This document shows positions 1 to 10,000 of a stretch of DNA of 25,785 bases, one piece after another. Source of the stretch: Asterionellopsis glacialis (lineage: Eukaryota; Bacillariophyta; Plagiogrammaphyceae; Rhaphoneidales; Asterionellopsidaceae); the NCBI GenBank assembly GCA_014885115.2, contig WKLE02006685.1, forward strand, positions 1 to 25,785, in the 5' to 3' direction. The first letter of the stretch is position 1. The number at the start of each line of letters is the position of its first letter. Below the pieces are notes generated by a model. It saw only the letters and a program-made list of their open reading frames with translations. It was not told where the DNA came from and made no database searches. The position numbers and the translations under genes are program-made.

Positions 1-2
1 GT

Positions 3-227
3 AAGGCAAAGTTCCAGGGAGATTGCCATTTACTAATCGATACAGGGTTAAGTGGTGGTGATCGCTTTTCGTTTCGAAGCGGCACTTCGTATCCAGAGAA
101 CGATGGCTGTTTTGTGGCATTGTACCGTGGAATATCAAGTATGAGGATAGGAGTCTTCTTAGGCTCGTCAGATGATCCAAGCCTTACACCAGATTGGTCC
201 GAGGCAATGGATGAATATTTTTCGTAG
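3..227 (+). CDS. 3' end of an unidentified gene (5' partial)
   Basis: Reading frame 3 is open from the first bases to a TAG at 225-227, giving the last 74 residues of a protein that begins outside the window. The visible part is hydrophilic and ends with TPDWSEAMDEYFS. It has a Gly/Ser-rich start (DTGLSGGDRF), and its amino-acid mix reads like real coding sequence. I recognise no domain. The other two plus frames close within the first 40 bases. Because only the tail is seen, neither function nor location can be inferred. The window's first bases, GTAAGG, resemble a splice donor, but the frame runs straight through them. Confidence 0.5.
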   Translation, partial: KAKFQGDCHLLIDTGLSGGDRFSFRSGTSYPENDGCFVALYRGISSMRIGVFLGSSDDPSLTPDWSEAMDEYFS

Positions 228-571
228 GCTCGTTCTCCTCTGACTCCTACCTGTATTGGCAACTTGTATGCTATTTCATGAATATCAAACACCGGCAAGT
301 GTTTTTCTTATTATACGTTTTTAGTTGTCTAAGTTTGGAGTTTGTCTGGCATCACGAGGAAGATTCCGAGGATAATTTTGATTTAATTTATTAGATTTGA
401 GAGAACACATTTTATAAGTGAAAGGTGCAAGTATTCTGTGCATGAATTGTTTTACATGACGACCAAGAAAATTTGAGCCAACTCAAAAGAAGATGTTATT
501 ATAGAAGATTTTGGCACGGGGTTGCCCACCAAAAAAATTTTCACACCTAAAAGCACCGACAAAGAAAAATG
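228..571. other. intergenic, nothing recognised
   Basis: AT-rich sequence after the stop of the partial gene. I see no frame with coding character, no RNA gene and no repeat here. It probably contains the 3' UTR of the upstream gene. Confidence 0.4.
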
Positions 572-1367
572 CTATAATAGTAGTACCATATATTCAAACA
601 CGCATTCTTTAGAACTTCTAATAGCGTGATGTATTTGACTTTTTGAACCTTTTCCTTCAGTCGATTTAAGGACAATTTTGTGGTCCAGTGGGGTTTTGAT
701 TCGACAACCATAACAAGAAAGATACCTACCTAGTTCTGAAATAAACAAGCAAGGTCGTACATGACTCAATATCGATGACAATAGTCACTTTATAGTCTAC
801 AGCTCCCAAGCTTGCTTCGTCTAGCCCATTTTTGATTGTCTGTTGCCTTGGCGACTCCTGATCAAAACCTATGGAATTTTCATTAGTAGCATCATTCGGA
901 AGAGTCTCGTAAGAAAGAGATTCATTACCAACATCTTGGTACTTCTCAATTCAATCGAAGATCTGGTTTCTTCCCGATTTCCATTACTCGAAGTGCCAAA
1001 AAATTTTCTGCGATTTCTTCAGAACCGCAATTTCCGCTCCTTGCAGTAATGCCCTTAAGTGAGTAAAGTGTGGCTTACTGAATCTGCAGCATCTACCTGC
1101 GACCCTTCGCCATCAGTAGTGGAAGTTTGAAAGTGACTTTCAGTTGCACTGTGGATATGGCTTCTGTTTCGTTCGGAAACTGACTCGTCCACAGTTTCTG
1201 AAAAGAAAGAAGGGGCAGTTGCTCCGTAAGACTTGCTGGTTCTTCACTATGAACATCCAGTGCAAGTTCAGGTGTTTCTGTACCGATGACAGAAAAGAAG
1301 AGTTCTCGTTCTTAAGTGCAATGTTGTACCTTGTAGGACCTACGCTTCGTCTTTCAGTGGATTCAAT
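572..1367 (-). pseudogene. frame-broken, coding-like remnant (Ser/Glu/Thr-rich protein)
   Basis: Read on the minus strand, this stretch keeps a coding-like, acidic and Ser/Thr-rich composition, but it moves between frames. From 1367 one frame gives IESTERRSVGPTRYN. A second (about 1290-1215) gives ETPELALDVHSEEPASLTEQ. A third (about 1230-1055) gives VDESVSERNRSHIHSATESH and then TAA at 1055-1057. A further frame (about 936-726) gives NESLSYETLPNDATNENSIG and ends TAG at 726-728. The next (to 572) gives YLSCYGCRIKTPLDHKIVLK and a stop. No convincing splice donor/acceptor pairs join these pieces, so I favour a decayed gene with several small indels. Intron-rich coding sequence or assembly errors remain possible. 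I recognise no domain. The plus-strand ORFs over the same bases look like shadows. Confidence 0.4.
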
Positions 1368-1439
1368 CTGTACAGTACTATACCTATATTGTAGTCCTAC
1401 CTAAGCAGCTAGACAAGCGGTAGAATACTAAAATCAACA

Positions 1440-1745
1440 ATACCAGGTATTTTTTACTGTAATACTGGTATTAATAGGTCCTAGGTACCAGGCAGGCAGA
1501 GGCGAAAATCCATTCTACCTGTTTTGCGGACTTCTCGTACCCTCGTACCTTGAACTACTCTCCCAGGTACCTGTACAGGTAGACTATCACAATGTCAACA
1601 GTTACTGTACAGGTTACCTGTGCCAGGTAGCTTTGAGGTATTATACCTGGTACTTGATATCTCTTGTGTTTTCTTGAAGTAACTGTATGATCGGTGCTGA
1701 AGTATGATGAACCTGGTACTGTACAGGAGATACAGGTATTAATAG
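1440..1745. repeat. GTACC-rich palindromic tract A
   Basis: About nine GTAC tetramers occur in 306 bases, many inside variants of CAGGTACCTG and ACCTGGTAC. Overlapping perfect palindromes include CAGGTACCTG (1564-1573) and TACCTGTACAGGTA (1568-1581). The same motif family recurs in intergenic DNA near 5555, 15688 and 25370. The copies are degenerate and not periodic, so this is neither a simple microsatellite nor a recognisable transposon. Its role is unknown. Confidence 0.6.
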
Positions 1746-1759
1746 TAGGTAGATAAATT

Positions 1760-1945
1760 TTGTCCAACGAAGTCATACGGTATCTGCAGTTCAAAACAGT
1801 TAAAGATCAGAGTTCGGAATTCCAAAGTCTGTCCCTGTCCGCCGGTGCCACAAAACCGAACTCCACTTTTTCGAACAAGAAGCCCTCGAAACCTGATGAG
1901 GAAGATGCTCATAAATTGAAGGCAACAAACGCATCTACACACTAA
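1760..1945 (+). other. coding-like fragment, unassigned
   Basis: The plus strand is open and hydrophilic here (SLSLSAGATKPNSTFSN, then KKPSKPDEEDAHKLKA), with the Lys/Ser/Asp mix of a disordered protein segment, and stops at 1945. There is no ATG at its start. The stretch CTGCAG near 1785-1790 could be a splice acceptor, making this a 3' exon, or it could be a remnant. It stops 39 bases before the ATG of the small gene at 1985 and is not in frame with it as an extension. Weakly supported. Confidence 0.2.
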
Positions 1946-1984
1946 CAAGCACCATAAAAAAAGTTAAACAAATTAAGATCAATA

Positions 1985-2487
1985 ATGGCTCTGAAACAAA
2001 TTGTTTCCCAAAATAATCTTCCTATGACTGTGGTATCTGAAGACGCATCGATATTTGATATGAGGAGAGAACGCCAAGAGCTACTTCTTGTCATCAAAAT
2101 TTTAGTGGGTGAATTGCAACAAAGCGATCCTTACATACTCGTACCTGCAAAAAGAGTGAGTCAAAGAAACATGCTTGCTATAACTTTCTTATTCGTACTC
2201 TATTGATCACGTTCCTCCTTCTTTATTTGTCTAATTTTTTACCTTTCTCTTTCGATGTGCCATAGATAATTAAGGACTGCGTTGAACGAAACCGTAAAGG
2301 GCAAGAAGAATACCAGCATCTTGCACAAGTTACTAAAAGGCTTTTGAAAGCTGTAGTAGGCGATTATCATTGGAGCAATGTAATTCATGCCATGCAAGTG
2401 CTCAAATCCAAAAAGAATCAGATCAGAAGAATTAAAAAAAACAGAAAGGTTGTTTCTGGAAAGCCTACAAAGGCTGAAATCCATTAG
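1985..2487 (+). CDS. small basic protein of unknown function, two exons
   Basis: Exon 1 is 1985-2155 and exon 2 is 2266-2487. The intron begins GTGAGT and ends ATGTGCCATAG, in phase 0. The spliced product has 130 residues. It starts MALKQIVSQNNLPMTVVSED and ends KVVSGKPTKAEIH. The middle looks helical (DMRRERQELLLVIKILVGEL), followed by a segment with VVGDYHWSNVIHAMQVLKSK and a Lys/Arg-rich tail, so it may bind nucleic acid or a partner protein. That is inference from composition only. No known domain is recognised. Without splicing, exon 1 would read into the intron and stop at 2204-2206, and exon 2 would have no start, so splicing is the simplest model. A helical, basic 130-residue protein could be a chromatin, ribosome-associated or lineage-specific factor. 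I cannot choose. Confidence 0.6.
2156..2265 (+). other. spliceosomal intron (110 nt)
   Basis: It has a GTGAGT donor and a CATAG acceptor preceded by a T-rich run. Removing it joins AAAAGA to ATAATT and keeps one open frame to the stop at 2487. Its length fits the other introns in this window. Confidence 0.6.
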
Positions 2488-2512
2488 TTGTGACGATCGC
2501 TCTACTACTAGA

Positions 2513-2538
2513 CTAGAAGACTAGTCCTAGAAGACTAG
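2513..2538. repeat. short direct repeat CTAGAAGACTAG x2
   Basis: Two identical 12-base copies (2513-2524 and 2527-2538) lie just after the stop of the small spliced gene. They could be a replication slip in the 3' UTR. No function is evident. Confidence 0.5.
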
Positions 2539-2618
2539 AACAAGCGGTTCCAAGTCAGAGATCTCTCCCAACAATCTATGGTTCGTACACAAGAATCCAG
2601 AGCTATTAATACACCAAT

Positions 2619-3081
2619 TTAAGAGGGATAGTCAGAATATTGTGCAGAATTCTGAGTGAGCTTCTCGTCATCGTAGACCCACGCAGAAACAAACCAGATG
2701 CGGAATCCTTTTGTTTCTATGCCTTCTGATAAAAATGAGGGGTGGAGCTTCTCATTGAGGTATTCAAAATACTTTGGTACAAGAAGAGTGGTTGACTTTT
2801 CTTCAAAGCGAACTCCAGTACAATCAAAAGCTGTACAAATTCTTTTAAAACTACAGCACACGCAAACAACGTATTAAATTTGTTCCCTGCTAAATTAATA
2901 GTTTTGAATTTAATCATTGGAGACACCTGGAGCATAATGAAAGAAGTTCCAAAAATCAATTTGTTTCTTTGAGGCCTTTTCAACGTTCTACTCTTTTTAT
3001 TTTAAAGCAAATGACTTCCCCAGCCTCTTTAGCTCCATGAGTCCATCGTTTTGCTTCCACGATAAGGCTGTCAAGTTTTAT
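2619..3081 (-). pseudogene. damaged coding-like sequence, possibly a spliced gene remnant
   Basis: The minus strand gives three pieces that read as one protein. Bases 3081-2983 encode DSLIVEAKRWTHGAKEAGEV. A second frame from 2987 encodes EKASKKQIDFWNFFHYAP. Bases 2830-2619 encode FEEKSTTLLVPKYFEYLNEK and, later, FRIWFVSAWVYDDEKLTQNS before TAA. The last two pieces join in frame if a 96-nt intron (2926-2831, GTGTCT donor, TTGTACAG acceptor) is removed. The first and second are offset by a frameshift near 2985 with no intron to explain it. No start codon is evident, and the piece lies just downstream of the TBCE gene on the same strand. No domain is recognised. It may be a broken gene, or a live gene with an error at 2985. 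Confidence 0.35.
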
Positions 3082-3172
3082 TTATGTATCGTGATCCTTT
3101 CACCATACAATATTTTTGCCTTGGCTTTCTTCTTTATACGCAATCAACCGCCTCCACAAGGCGTTTTTGCTT

Positions 3173-5191
3173 CTATTTTTGCTGCTGCTGCTGCTGTACT
3201 TGTAATGATGATATTAATGTCGCTTGTTGCGTTTGAATGTTGTTACTTCGTTGATGTTGTTGTAATGCTTCTATTGCTTGTTCCTGTTTCTCCATTTGTA
3301 GTTGCTTTTCTTTTTGCATTTGTTGTTGCTGTTGTTGTTGAGCCTTCAAATTGATCTCATTCATGTATATGGTAGATCCATCACACACACCGTAATATGC
3401 TAAAGAGTTTGCATCATTGTCCAATTCTGTGGGAAATGGATCATCCTCCGTAGAATTTTTAAAATGAAGTGTTTGTAAATCAACATCTAAACCAAATGCC
3501 TTACGACATAATAATTTCAATCGTCCGATGGTCAATGTACAAGGTAACCGTTTAGTTAATGGTTCTACAGAACAACTTGATGCTGCCATACTTTGAATAG
3601 TCACATTCAAAACAACATTAGTAGTGAAAGATTTAGTTCCACTTGTTGTTGTTATTCCTCCTCCAGAGCCAAAGGACGACGTACCATGAACTAACATCAT
3701 AGTATCGTGGTGTGTTTCACGTAGTCGATCAAATTGGGGATGTTGTGAAAGGAATTGTTGCTGTTTCTTTTGAGTTTCGGCTTCCTTGTCGGCATCGTCA
3801 CCATCATTATTTGTAGTGCCTCCAAACATTAAAAGTAAATCTCTCGCAACATTACTTACATACCGTCTTTCCGCTTCTAAGCGTTCTTTACTTGATATAG
3901 TAGATCCATTCAACATTTGTAAATTGGGAAATCTTGCAATAATAATTGATCGTACTTCACCAGTACCCATAGATGATGTTATTGGTGTATTACGTATCCG
4001 TAAGTTTGTAAGTTTTGGAAGAGATTGGAGTCCTTCTAAATCCATCCATGATCCTATAGATGTGCCTGAAAGTTGTATCGCTGCTAGTGACGGAAAGAAA
4101 TCATTGGTATTACTGTTATTCGTTCCTTCTTCTTCTTCCTTGGAAGATGCTGCTACTGATTTTATAGACGATATAGCGTTGTCATTTAAAATCAAATGTT
4201 GCAAGTTAGGTAAGGAACCCACGAATTTAGTAACTTGTATATCCCAACTTGCCAATTGACATTTTGTGCAATCTAATAATTTTAATTTTCGAAAGAAACC
4301 ATCACCGTCGTCGTCAAGCTGTGATATTTTGTTGCCACCATGATCCAATAAATGATCCGTCATATCTGACAAATTCGCATAAGCTAAACATAATTCTTCT
4401 AAATTTGGCATTACCTTGGAAATTTGTAGGATTGTTGAAAATGTTGTAATACCACAATTATTCAAGTTCAATATTTGAAGTTTCGGATAGCACAATTGCT
4501 GTTGTGGAGAGGATACTACAAAATCTTGTATACGATTGGACGCCAATGATAACGTTGTTAAGTTTGGAAACTTTTGGAATAAGGGAAATACATGTGTAGT
4601 CCAATCCGATAATAAATTACCAGCTAAATCCACATCTGTAATGTGACTGTAATCCCCGTCATCATCACAAACGTCAACTCTTGATATACCCATACTTCTC
4701 AAAGATATTAAATGCAAATTCACTAATTGTTGCTGTTTACGAATTTGTAATTCACCTAACAATTCAATGGGTTTTGCATTACCTTTCACTGTCCGTACCG
4801 TATGGGGCAATATGTTGTTCGGCGCCTCCAGTGGTGCCTCCATGGTTGTATACTTTTCATGGATCAACTCTTTGGACAATGTAAAACCCCAATCAATGCT
4901 GACTTTCTTTGATCCTAACTTGAGGAAAGACCCAGACGTTGGCGTTGGAGCTTGAAAATGTCTAACCAATTGATTCGTGGTACGACAAATAACAGATCCA
5001 TCATGTTTGCCTCGACTTGCATCATCCCAAACAACCCCTGCATAGTTTTCTGTAGCCTTTTTCGCAGACGCCACTGAACCCACATACATGATAGTTCCTA
5101 CAAATCCATCAACATCACGTATGCGAGTTTTACCAACAACAATGTTTTTTTCTATGGAAGACTGTGGAGTTGTTATTGCTTTGGAAGTCAT
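3173..5191 (-). CDS. TBCE: tubulin-folding cofactor E (tubulin-specific chaperone E)
   Basis: TBCE acts in the cytosol. With cofactors C and D it assembles, and can also take apart, the alpha/beta-tubulin dimer. The order of parts in the 672-residue protein is diagnostic. A CAP-Gly domain lies at about 22-97 (YAGVVWDDASRGKHDGSV, the form of the motif seen in TBCE). Leucine-rich repeats span about 175-430 (LTTLSLASNRIQDF, LEELCLAYANLSDM, LQHLILNDNAIS). A ubiquitin-like domain lies at about 520-610, ending YYGVCDGSTIYMNEI. The frame is open upstream to a TTG at 5207-5209, but the first ATG is 5189-5191 (MTSKAITTP), which I take as the start. After the ubiquitin-like domain, where most family members stop, there is a 60-residue Gln-rich tail. 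No introns are needed. Confidence 0.93.
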   Translation of the reverse strand: MTSKAITTPQSSIEKNIVVGKTRIRDVDGFVGTIMYVGSVASAKKATENYAGVVWDDASRGKHDGSVICRTTNQLVRHFQAPTPTSGSFLKLGSKKVSIDWGFTLSKELIHEKYTTMEAPLEAPNNILPHTVRTVKGNAKPIELLGELQIRKQQQLVNLHLISLRSMGISRVDVCDDDGDYSHITDVDLAGNLLSDWTTHVFPLFQKFPNLTTLSLASNRIQDFVVSSPQQQLCYPKLQILNLNNCGITTFSTILQISKVMPNLEELCLAYANLSDMTDHLLDHGGNKISQLDDDGDGFFRKLKLLDCTKCQLASWDIQVTKFVGSLPNLQHLILNDNAISSIKSVAASSKEEEEGTNNSNTNDFFPSLAAIQLSGTSIGSWMDLEGLQSLPKLTNLRIRNTPITSSMGTGEVRSIIIARFPNLQMLNGSTISSKERLEAERRYVSNVARDLLLMFGGTTNNDGDDADKEAETQKKQQQFLSQHPQFDRLRETHHDTMMLVHGTSSFGSGGGITTTSGTKSFTTNVVLNVTIQSMAASSCSVEPLTKRLPCTLTIGRLKLLCRKAFGLDVDLQTLHFKNSTEDDPFPTELDNDANSLAYYGVCDGSTIYMNEINLKAQQQQQQQMQKEKQLQMEKQEQAIEALQQHQRSNNIQTQQATLISSLQVQQQQQQK
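3176..3350 (-). repeat. CAG/CAA trinucleotide tracts encoding the TBCE poly-Gln tail
   Basis: On the plus strand there are runs of CTG/TTG units (near 3180-3196, 3250-3262 and 3318-3341). On the coding strand they give two poly-Gln blocks at either end of a Gln/Glu/Met-rich, probably helical segment (KEKQLQMEKQEQAIEAL). Such tracts vary in length between alleles. Confidence 0.8.
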
Positions 5192-5554
5192 AATTTGATA
5201 GTCAATCAATCAATCGTGAAGAATGCGGGCTCACAAAAAAAGATTTGCTTTTCGGTGTCTCATTGTCATTGTGACTACAAGACCGCTAACACAAGACCAA
5301 GAGATCCCTGCATGCACCCAGATTTTTGGGACCTGAGCACGGCGGGACGGGCTCTCCCTCCAATAGAAACACTAACTCCCTAACATTTTAAAACTCTAGA
5401 AATGAAGAGAAGTGTCATTCAACTTTTTTAAAAAGCACATACAAAATAACAGTTATTATACCGGTAATTACTCCGAGCACGTTTGAAAAATTTGAGCTCT
5501 GAACTCTTTTTGGGAGATTTAAAAATCCACTACTAAAAAATGACAAGATTTTAC

Positions 5555-5650
5555 GATGTACAGAATGTACCTGTAGGATCTTGTGCATTGGTAACGGTAG
5601 GTACAGGGGCACTGTGCTGGTACCTGCTACCAAGTACCATGTAAGTACTA
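5555..5650. repeat. GTACC-rich tract B
   Basis: Six GTAC tetramers occur in 96 bases, in contexts such as AATGTACCTGTAGG and CTGGTACCTGCTACC, matching the motif family of the tract near 1560. It is intergenic and about 365 bases upstream of the TBCE start. Confidence 0.6.
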
Positions 5651-5751
5651 ACAAAGGAATATCGTTTTTTTCTTTATAATTGGTACAAAAAATACAAGTT
5701 GATCAGAAAAGCACAGAAAGGAAAGGAAAGGATTCTCTAGAGTACAAAAGA

Positions 5752-5917
5752 TAATCACGCCGAAAAACAAATAAATACTCACTTCTGAAAGTTCAACCTC
5801 CAGAAGCACCTCCATTGGTGGTTGATCGAAGAAACGGCCGCCTGAGTCAGCAGTACACCGAGTTTTCTGCTCAATATTCTGTCCACCAGGTCCTATTGAT
5901 ACATCTTATATGATGTA
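5752..5917 (+). other. weak coding-like fragment
   Basis: One plus frame is open and protein-like (LLKVQPPEAPPLVVDRRNGR, then LSQQYTEFSAQYSVHQV), closing at TGA near 5915. It has no ATG and no clear splice sites. It may be a gene remnant or chance. Confidence 0.15.
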
Positions 5918-7008
5918 TCTGCTGCATAAAAAAATATTTGTCTTGAGAGCATAATTTATTACATGTGTAAAAAAACAATGATGTCGACCCTTCCAGCAGT
6001 AATATATAGTAAATACAGAAGATTCGCAGAATAAATCACGAGTGAAGATTCTTGTATCGATAATAGTGAAAATACTATTAAAAATTATTGAAGCACTTTG
6101 TTGAATGTTCAATGTAGCCGCCAAATTTCAGAAATCTAATTCCACAGATGGGATCAATTACCGTGGTGGCAGAGACACAAATGAGTGGATCTTGTAAGAA
6201 TTATTTTAAAATGAAATATAATTTTTTTTCAAAAATGTATGTTTTGAATGCTTATTTGACAATAGTACTTGTTGATAATTGTTAAATAATGTTGTTTGTC
6301 CCGGGATACTAGAACCTTAAATTCCCGCCATTCTCGGATGCAATTTAGTTGCTCGGCACAAGCTCAATTGTCTAGGATACCTTTTGGATACATTCTATTT
6401 AATATCTAGGGTTAATTCAGTATCATATTTTTTATATAATAATGTAATCAATCGTCTTTCCAAAGAGGCCCAAGAAAATAGAAATAATACGGAGTAGTTT
6501 CTGATTGTTTTATAGAGGACTGATTTACCCGCCTTTTCTTTCCCGTAGAAAAAAAAGACGTTAAGAAATGCATGTATGTTAGTCGCCAATAATTTGTCAT
6601 AGTAAGTATAATAACATCAAACATACTAGAATACGGGTATTCTTTTTGAAATAGCAATAAACCCTCATACAAGCAAAAAGAGAGCAAACATCATTCGTAG
6701 GTTTCCATGCTAAAACAATACCAGTATACAACAAAATATAAATATTCAAAAATTTCTTTCACTCCAATAAATTGCCAACAACATATGCAAATCCCGTTCA
6801 ATAGCAGTAACCTACACGACTTGCTGAATAAGGAAAAACCAATATGGGAGAAAACAAAGAACATTTTCGGCCAACTACTACCGGTCCTACATTTCCACAT
6901 AAATTCATAATTTGAAGGAGAACATACAATTTCTGCTTGTGAACGAAGACACCAACCACAGTGAAACAACAATAATAAATAATAGCAACGACGATTACGA
7001 CGACGAAA

Positions 7009-10000
7009 ATGAACAGAGGCTTCCTCCCTCTTTCCATGTCTGCTTTAGCAGCAGCTTTGATGTTCCTACTTACGAACGTGCCAAGGACAACAGCACAAAA
7101 TGGCAAAGTCATGATGCCAGGATTTAAGTTCGAAACTGTCGTGACTGGATTAAGATATGTTACCGACATTGAATGGTTACCTGATAACCGAGTACTTATG
7201 CTTACCAGAGCAGGTGAAGTAAATCTATATGATGAAAACTTCAATTATCAACGCAAGGTATTAGACATATCAAACCGCGTATGTCCTAATTGCAGTGAAC
7301 GTGGTGCATTGTCCATCACACTTCATCCAAATTTTGCACAAAATGGATGGCTTTATCTCTTTTGGGTCCATACCAACCTTGTGGGCAATACCTGTGAATG
7401 CGAAATCTGGGAAGTTCAAAATAACATCAATGCACCAGCTGCCCGCATGTCGAGATTTACCTTTAACGGAAATGTTATCGATGAAGGTTCTGAATTGATT
7501 TTGTTTGAAACAACACCCGTAGGACGTATGCATAATGGGGGTGATGCAGCCTTTGGTGATGATGGGTATCTCTACGTTACAACTGGAGATGGCCATTATC
7601 CTACGAACCCTGATAATCCTTCGACAAATACGAATAATTTACTTGGAAAGTTACTACGATTGACTGATACAGGATTACCAGTAGCTGATAACCCTTACAT
7701 GGGCGATCCTAACAGTATCCGTTGTAACAAGAGACGCCTTCTCATGGCTGGTGGTAAGGGTACAAAGTGTCAAGAGATCTTCCACTTGGGATTACGTAAT
7801 CCATTTGGTTTGTCCAAGGATCCTACTGTTGGGCATATGAGAATGATGATTCAAGATATTGGATCTGCCACATGGGAAGAAATAAGTTTAGTGGAAGCTG
7901 GAACAGGATTCCCACAAAAGCATTTTGGGTGGCCCGACCGTGAGGGACCCTGTCGCCTTAATCAGAAAGCTAGCGGCCAATGTATTCCTGATGGCCGATT
8001 CGAGGAACCTGTTCACTTCTATGATCGACCAGGTCCAGAAGGACAACGTGGTGCAGCCATTACAGCAGGTACTTACATCCCCGCTGGTGTTTGGCCACGA
8101 GAATACGATGGTGAATACTTTTATGCTGATATGCGTCGTGGTAGAATCTATCATATGAAGTATACACCAGAATTAGAATGTCGTGGTGAAGGATGTGGTC
8201 TCCAAAGATCAAAGTACACTCCAATTCCTGTTATTGAGGATGAAGACTTGTCCCGCACATTCCCACTAGGAAGTCCGTTACGCCTAAGGTTTGGATATCC
8301 CAAGAATGCCATGTATATGGTTGGGTATGATAATGGTAGACTTTACCGTCTCACTCACACAGCTGAAGTCAATCGTGATCCGGTGGCCATCATTGGTGAA
8401 CACTTCTTCTCTATCGAGGGAGATGGACTTACTATTGAATTTGAAGGCAGTGGTAGTAATGATCCAGATGGTGATGATTTAGAATATTCGTGGAACTTTG
8501 GGGATGATGAAGACAGTATCGCTGAAGGTGAGGTCGTGGCACACACCTATACCCAAGCCGGTACCTATATGGTCACGTTGACTGTGAATGATGGAAAAGG
8601 AGGACAGTCAACAGATTCGATTGAGATCACTGTACACCAAGATCATGAAGAACTCGAAGAATTCCCATGGGAATACGGAGATGCATGTCCAGATGGGTAT
8701 GATGCCTGTGGTGTACTCGAATTCTGCAACAAAGGTAATACGTTTGGATACAGAGTGCCGACGTGTGATGGTACTTGCATTCCTGGACGTGCCCCAGTCA
8801 TTCGTATGGAACCAGGCTTGAAGTACAAATTCACCCTCAACAATGTCGCACGAGATGGAACTGCACCAACCAACGTACATACCCATGGTCTACACATCGT
8901 GGGATCAGGAGATGCTGATAATGTCATGCGAGAAGTTAGTGGCGGTGACTGCCTTGATTATACATGGGATATCCCCCAAGATCATCCCGGTGGAACATAT
9001 TGGTACCATTCCCATATCCATGAAGGTTCCTTGGAACAAGTCAATGGTGGTGCGTACGGTCTTCTAATCATTGAAGATAACACAAACCTCAACGATGATA
9101 TTCCTGCTTGGGCTTCTAATGAGCTTCTTCTTCAAGTAGGAGCTAATATGGCAGGCCAAGTACGTGCCAATGGATACCCATACGAAATTTTCGACATCCA
9201 GCCTAACGAGTGGTACCGTCTTCGAGTATCAACCGTTGATCCTATGGCTCTTCCCCGTGATTTGACATTCACAGAGGCATGTGAAGTTCATAAAGTTGCA
9301 AGTGATGGTGTTTGGCACTCAACAGTGCCAGGTCCACCAGAGAAAACATTCCCAATGACTGGTGCATCCCGTGCTGATTTCGCCATCAAGTGTCCTTTCG
9401 TTTCAAGCACGGCTAACATTCTTTGGAATGGCATTGTCATTGCCGTCATGGATGTAGGAACAACACTCAACTTCAACCCAGACACCATGAAAATATGGAC
9501 TCCTAATAGAGCTCCATCAATGCAGGGCATTTTAGACGCTGTTGTACCTGACGAGAACAAATTTTCCATCTCCATTGAAAGAGAGTCCATCAATCTTGTT
9601 TCATGGAACCCTTTTGAGCCAATCAATACTATTGCTTGGAATCAAGTTCATGAATGGGAAATTGGTGATTCCGAAGGTCATCCCTTCCATACCCATCTGT
9701 ACCATATGATGGTTGTCACTCCTGGAGGTTGTGGGGCCCACAAATATGGTGAATTCTACGACACCATTTCTGGTCCTCCCTGTACCGTCCGCTTCAAGAC
9801 TGCAGACATTGGCCAAATGTTCGTCATGCATTGTCACGTTATGACTCATGGCGACGCCGGTGCCATGGCATGGGTCAATGTTACAGGAGATGGAATGCCT
9901 ACCAATAAGGTTATGGCGCCTGAATACGCCTGTTCCTACAGAGACCGCCTTTCTTGTCCACCGACCGAGTCACCAACACAGTCACCAACCCATTCTGATC

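Larger units (their letters stand above)
5192..7008. other. 1.8-kb intergenic region between divergent genes
   Basis: It lies between the starts of TBCE (minus) and the fusion oxidoreductase (plus), so it should hold both promoters. I find no clear TATA box for either. It contains GTACC tract B (5555-5650) and a weak coding-like stretch at about 5752-5917. The rest is AT-rich with only short ORFs that lack coding character. No RNA gene was recognised. Confidence 0.5.

Noticed and set aside
1..6. GTAAGG at the window start as a splice donor
   Set aside because: The reading frame is open through it and continues with good coding character to 227.
2489..2502. 14-base word TGTGACGATCGCTC shared with 15739-15752
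   Set aside because: A 14-base match within 25 kb on two strands is expected about once by chance, and the flanks do not match.
3037..3354. 105-codon hydrophobic plus-strand ORF
   Set aside because: Its Ala/Val/Leu runs are the reverse reading of the TBCE poly-Gln repeats.
6798..7244. 148-codon minus ORF across the start of the fusion gene
   Set aside because: It is antisense to the signal peptide and propeller, and Val/Ile-rich without family features.
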